The notes under the pieces were generated by a model. That model saw only the letters and a program-made list of their open reading frames with translations, was not told the DNA's origin and did no database searches. The position numbers and the translations under genes are program-made. DNA of 61,600 nt, taken from contig DBYO01000004.1 in NCBI GenBank assembly GCA_002310235.1, forward strand, positions 1 through 61,600. The letters are read 5' to 3'. Position 1 is the stretch's first letter. Each line of letters opens with the position of its first letter. Shown piece by piece: positions 60,213 through 61,600 of this stretch. The DNA comes from Bacteroidales bacterium UBA1184. Its GTDB lineage: Bacteria > Bacteroidota > Bacteroidia > Bacteroidales > ML635J-15.

Positions 60213-61600
60213 ATGAAAACATCCATAAAATTAATAGTTTTGTTTACGAGCTTACCATTATTTGTATTCCCCCAATTCACTTTTTCTGGTGGCAATGGCG
60301 AGGTGGATGCCCCGTATGTCATTAGCACGCTACAAGACCTTAAAGATTTTAAATTGGCAACAACAGGTGTAAATGCACACTCATATTATTGTTATAGTAA
60401 TTATATTCTCTCGAATGATATTTCTATCCCAAATGCAGAAATTGGAGAAATACTGGCAGGTGTTTTTTATGGACATTTTAACGGGAAAGGTCATTCTTTA
60501 GTTTTCATTGCCGATGGAAGCGATTCGATAAGTAGCAATGTAGATAATAGGTATTTAATACATCAACTTAAAGGAACAATCGATTCGTTAGTTATATCTG
60601 GAGAAATTTACCATAATTTTTATTTAATTGGAGAAATTTGGGGAAATGGAAAAATATCAAACTGCATAAACTATAGTTATAGTCAACTATCTCCTATTTG
60701 GTCGGATAATATTCATACGGGTTATGTAAGTGCTCGCTTTGCCGATGCAAATTCAGGCACAATAGAAAATTGCATAAATTATGCCGACATATATGCTTCT
60801 TCTATTTGTGGCGGTGTGATTTGTCAATCATGTTGGGCTGGTGGTATTGTTAGGAATTGCAAAAATTATGGAAACATATATAATGCTGTTGTAGCAGCTG
60901 GAATATGCACAATTGTTGTGGGAAATGATGATGGGAATACATTAATAGAAAACTGTATAAATTATGGCAACATCTACACTCGCAACCAAAATGAAATAGC
61001 GCAATTAATGAATGCGCACCAATATGAAGACTTCTCCGTTGGAGGAATTGTTGCTTATGCAGAAACTTCCAACAATGTCATAAGAAATTGCCAGAACTAC
61101 GGCACAATTGTTTCCGAAAAATTTCATACAGTCGGTGGCATATATGGCGGAAATCGCTACTATCCTAATCCGGCAAATGTTAATGTCGAGAACTGCGCAA
61201 ATTATGGAAAACTTTATAATGGTGGCATAGTAGGTGGCATCGTAGGAAATGTATTTGGGATGGTAAATGTCCAAAACTGCTACAATGCAGGTGAGATTCA
61301 GGGATACGGCAATATATTAGCATCTGAAAATTCCTTAGGTGCCGAAGTAAGAAATTGCTTGAGCGTATATGGAGGAAGTAATATGGTACGCGCGGTTAAT
61401 GGTGATAATATAACTATGTCATCAAATTATTACGACAAGCAAATGGTTAGAGACACTGTTGAAGATATAATTGGTCAAGCCGAGGGGCGTTTGACCATGC
61501 AACTTACAGGTGACACTCACGAACTCCGCGCTATGCTTGGTAATGGTTGGAGTTACGCCGAAGGCCGCTATCCTATTCCGCTTGGCTTGGAAAATGATTC
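60213..61600 (+). CDS. GLUG-motif repeat surface protein, 3' end cut by the window edge
   Basis: The frame is open for 462 codons to the right edge. A signal peptide (SIKLIVLFTSLPLFVFPQFTF) precedes FSGGNGEVDAPYVISTLQDL, the usual entry of GLUG-type proteins. From about residue 145 to 375 a repeat of 25-45 residues recurs six to seven times with core N-C-x-N-Y-G/A-x-I-Y (for example NCKNYGNIY, NCINYGNIY, NCQNYGTIV, NCANYGKLY, NCYNAGEIQ), followed by GGI. These stack as a right-handed beta-helix, so it is an adhesin-like surface protein. The missing C-terminus probably holds a sorting domain. Confidence 0.88.
   Translation, partial: MKTSIKLIVLFTSLPLFVFPQFTFSGGNGEVDAPYVISTLQDLKDFKLATTGVNAHSYYCYSNYILSNDISIPNAEIGEILAGVFYGHFNGKGHSLVFIADGSDSISSNVDNRYLIHQLKGTIDSLVISGEIYHNFYLIGEIWGNGKISNCINYSYSQLSPIWSDNIHTGYVSARFADANSGTIENCINYADIYASSICGGVICQSCWAGGIVRNCKNYGNIYNAVVAAGICTIVVGNDDGNTLIENCINYGNIYTRNQNEIAQLMNAHQYEDFSVGGIVAYAETSNNVIRNCQNYGTIVSEKFHTVGGIYGGNRYYPNPANVNVENCANYGKLYNGGIVGGIVGNVFGMVNVQNCYNAGEIQGYGNILASENSLGAEVRNCLSVYGGSNMVRAVNGDNITMSSNYYDKQMVRDTVEDIIGQAEGRLTMQLTGDTHELRAMLGNGWSYAEGRYPIPLGLEND

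Noticed and set aside
1..61600. CRISPR arrays, insertion sequences, prophage genes
   Set aside because: I saw no regular spacer-repeat array, transposase, integrase or phage structural gene on either strand.

Overview
The window looks like a chromosome segment from a member of the Bacteroidota, most likely order Bacteroidales. Supporting evidence: at least 24 copies of the Bacteroidota -7 promoter box TAnnTTTG (or TAnnTTCG) sit just upstream of genes. Shine-Dalgarno-like sites are largely absent. Typical lineage genes are present: zinc-free type B bL31, a PcrB/GGGP-synthase homologue, an OstA-like protein, a SurA triplet behind guaB, an RseC-like protein, a flippase-dut pair, FISUMP and GLUG-type surface proteins. 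I cannot name a genus. I see no rRNA, CRISPR array, transposase, integrase or phage gene.

Layout. 1-30124 is mostly housekeeping: a truncated exported protein, a lipoprotein nitroreductase, rpmE2, an M23/LysM peptidase, tRNA-Glu, yebC, map, an MBOAT acyltransferase, and a five-gene run recQ-lipoprotein-purD-membrane protein-polyprenyl synthase. Then come guaB with three periplasmic folding factors (the last is SurA), a cyclophilin, a lipoprotein, the Fe-S pair mrp-nifU, a very large flavin/Fe-S oxidoreductase, rpsP-rimM, asd-GH25 lysozyme and pcrB-nadA.

30450-43196 is the accessory island and the most interesting part. Seven genes run on the minus strand. In transcription order they are a PLD-SNF2 helicase, a YhcG/DUF1016 nuclease, a 1064-residue Eco57I-type adenine methylase, a DUF262/DGQHR-like protein, an unknown protein with a HEPN-like Rx4H motif, a ParB-like protein and a D12-class adenine methylase. 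The last four genes and the specificity half of the big methylase are strikingly AT-rich. The composition changes inside the methylase gene at its catalytic NPPY motif. This suggests a restriction-type operon whose specificity domain and downstream cargo were replaced by transfer. The AT-rich four-gene cassette is my candidate for an undescribed defence module.

43423-61600 returns to envelope and housekeeping genes: a FISUMP protein, a phosphodiesterase, rplU-rpmA, two SGNH hydrolases, a Cys/His-rich lipoprotein, a small membrane protein, two exported proteins, a MoxR ATPase, an OstA-like protein, rpmH, flippase-dut, a small lipoprotein, an unknown soluble protein, RseC, and a GLUG-repeat surface protein cut by the right edge.

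All calls come from reading the sequence; no database search was run. Several starts were moved downstream of the longest frame where a signal peptide, family N-terminus or promoter box decided the matter.
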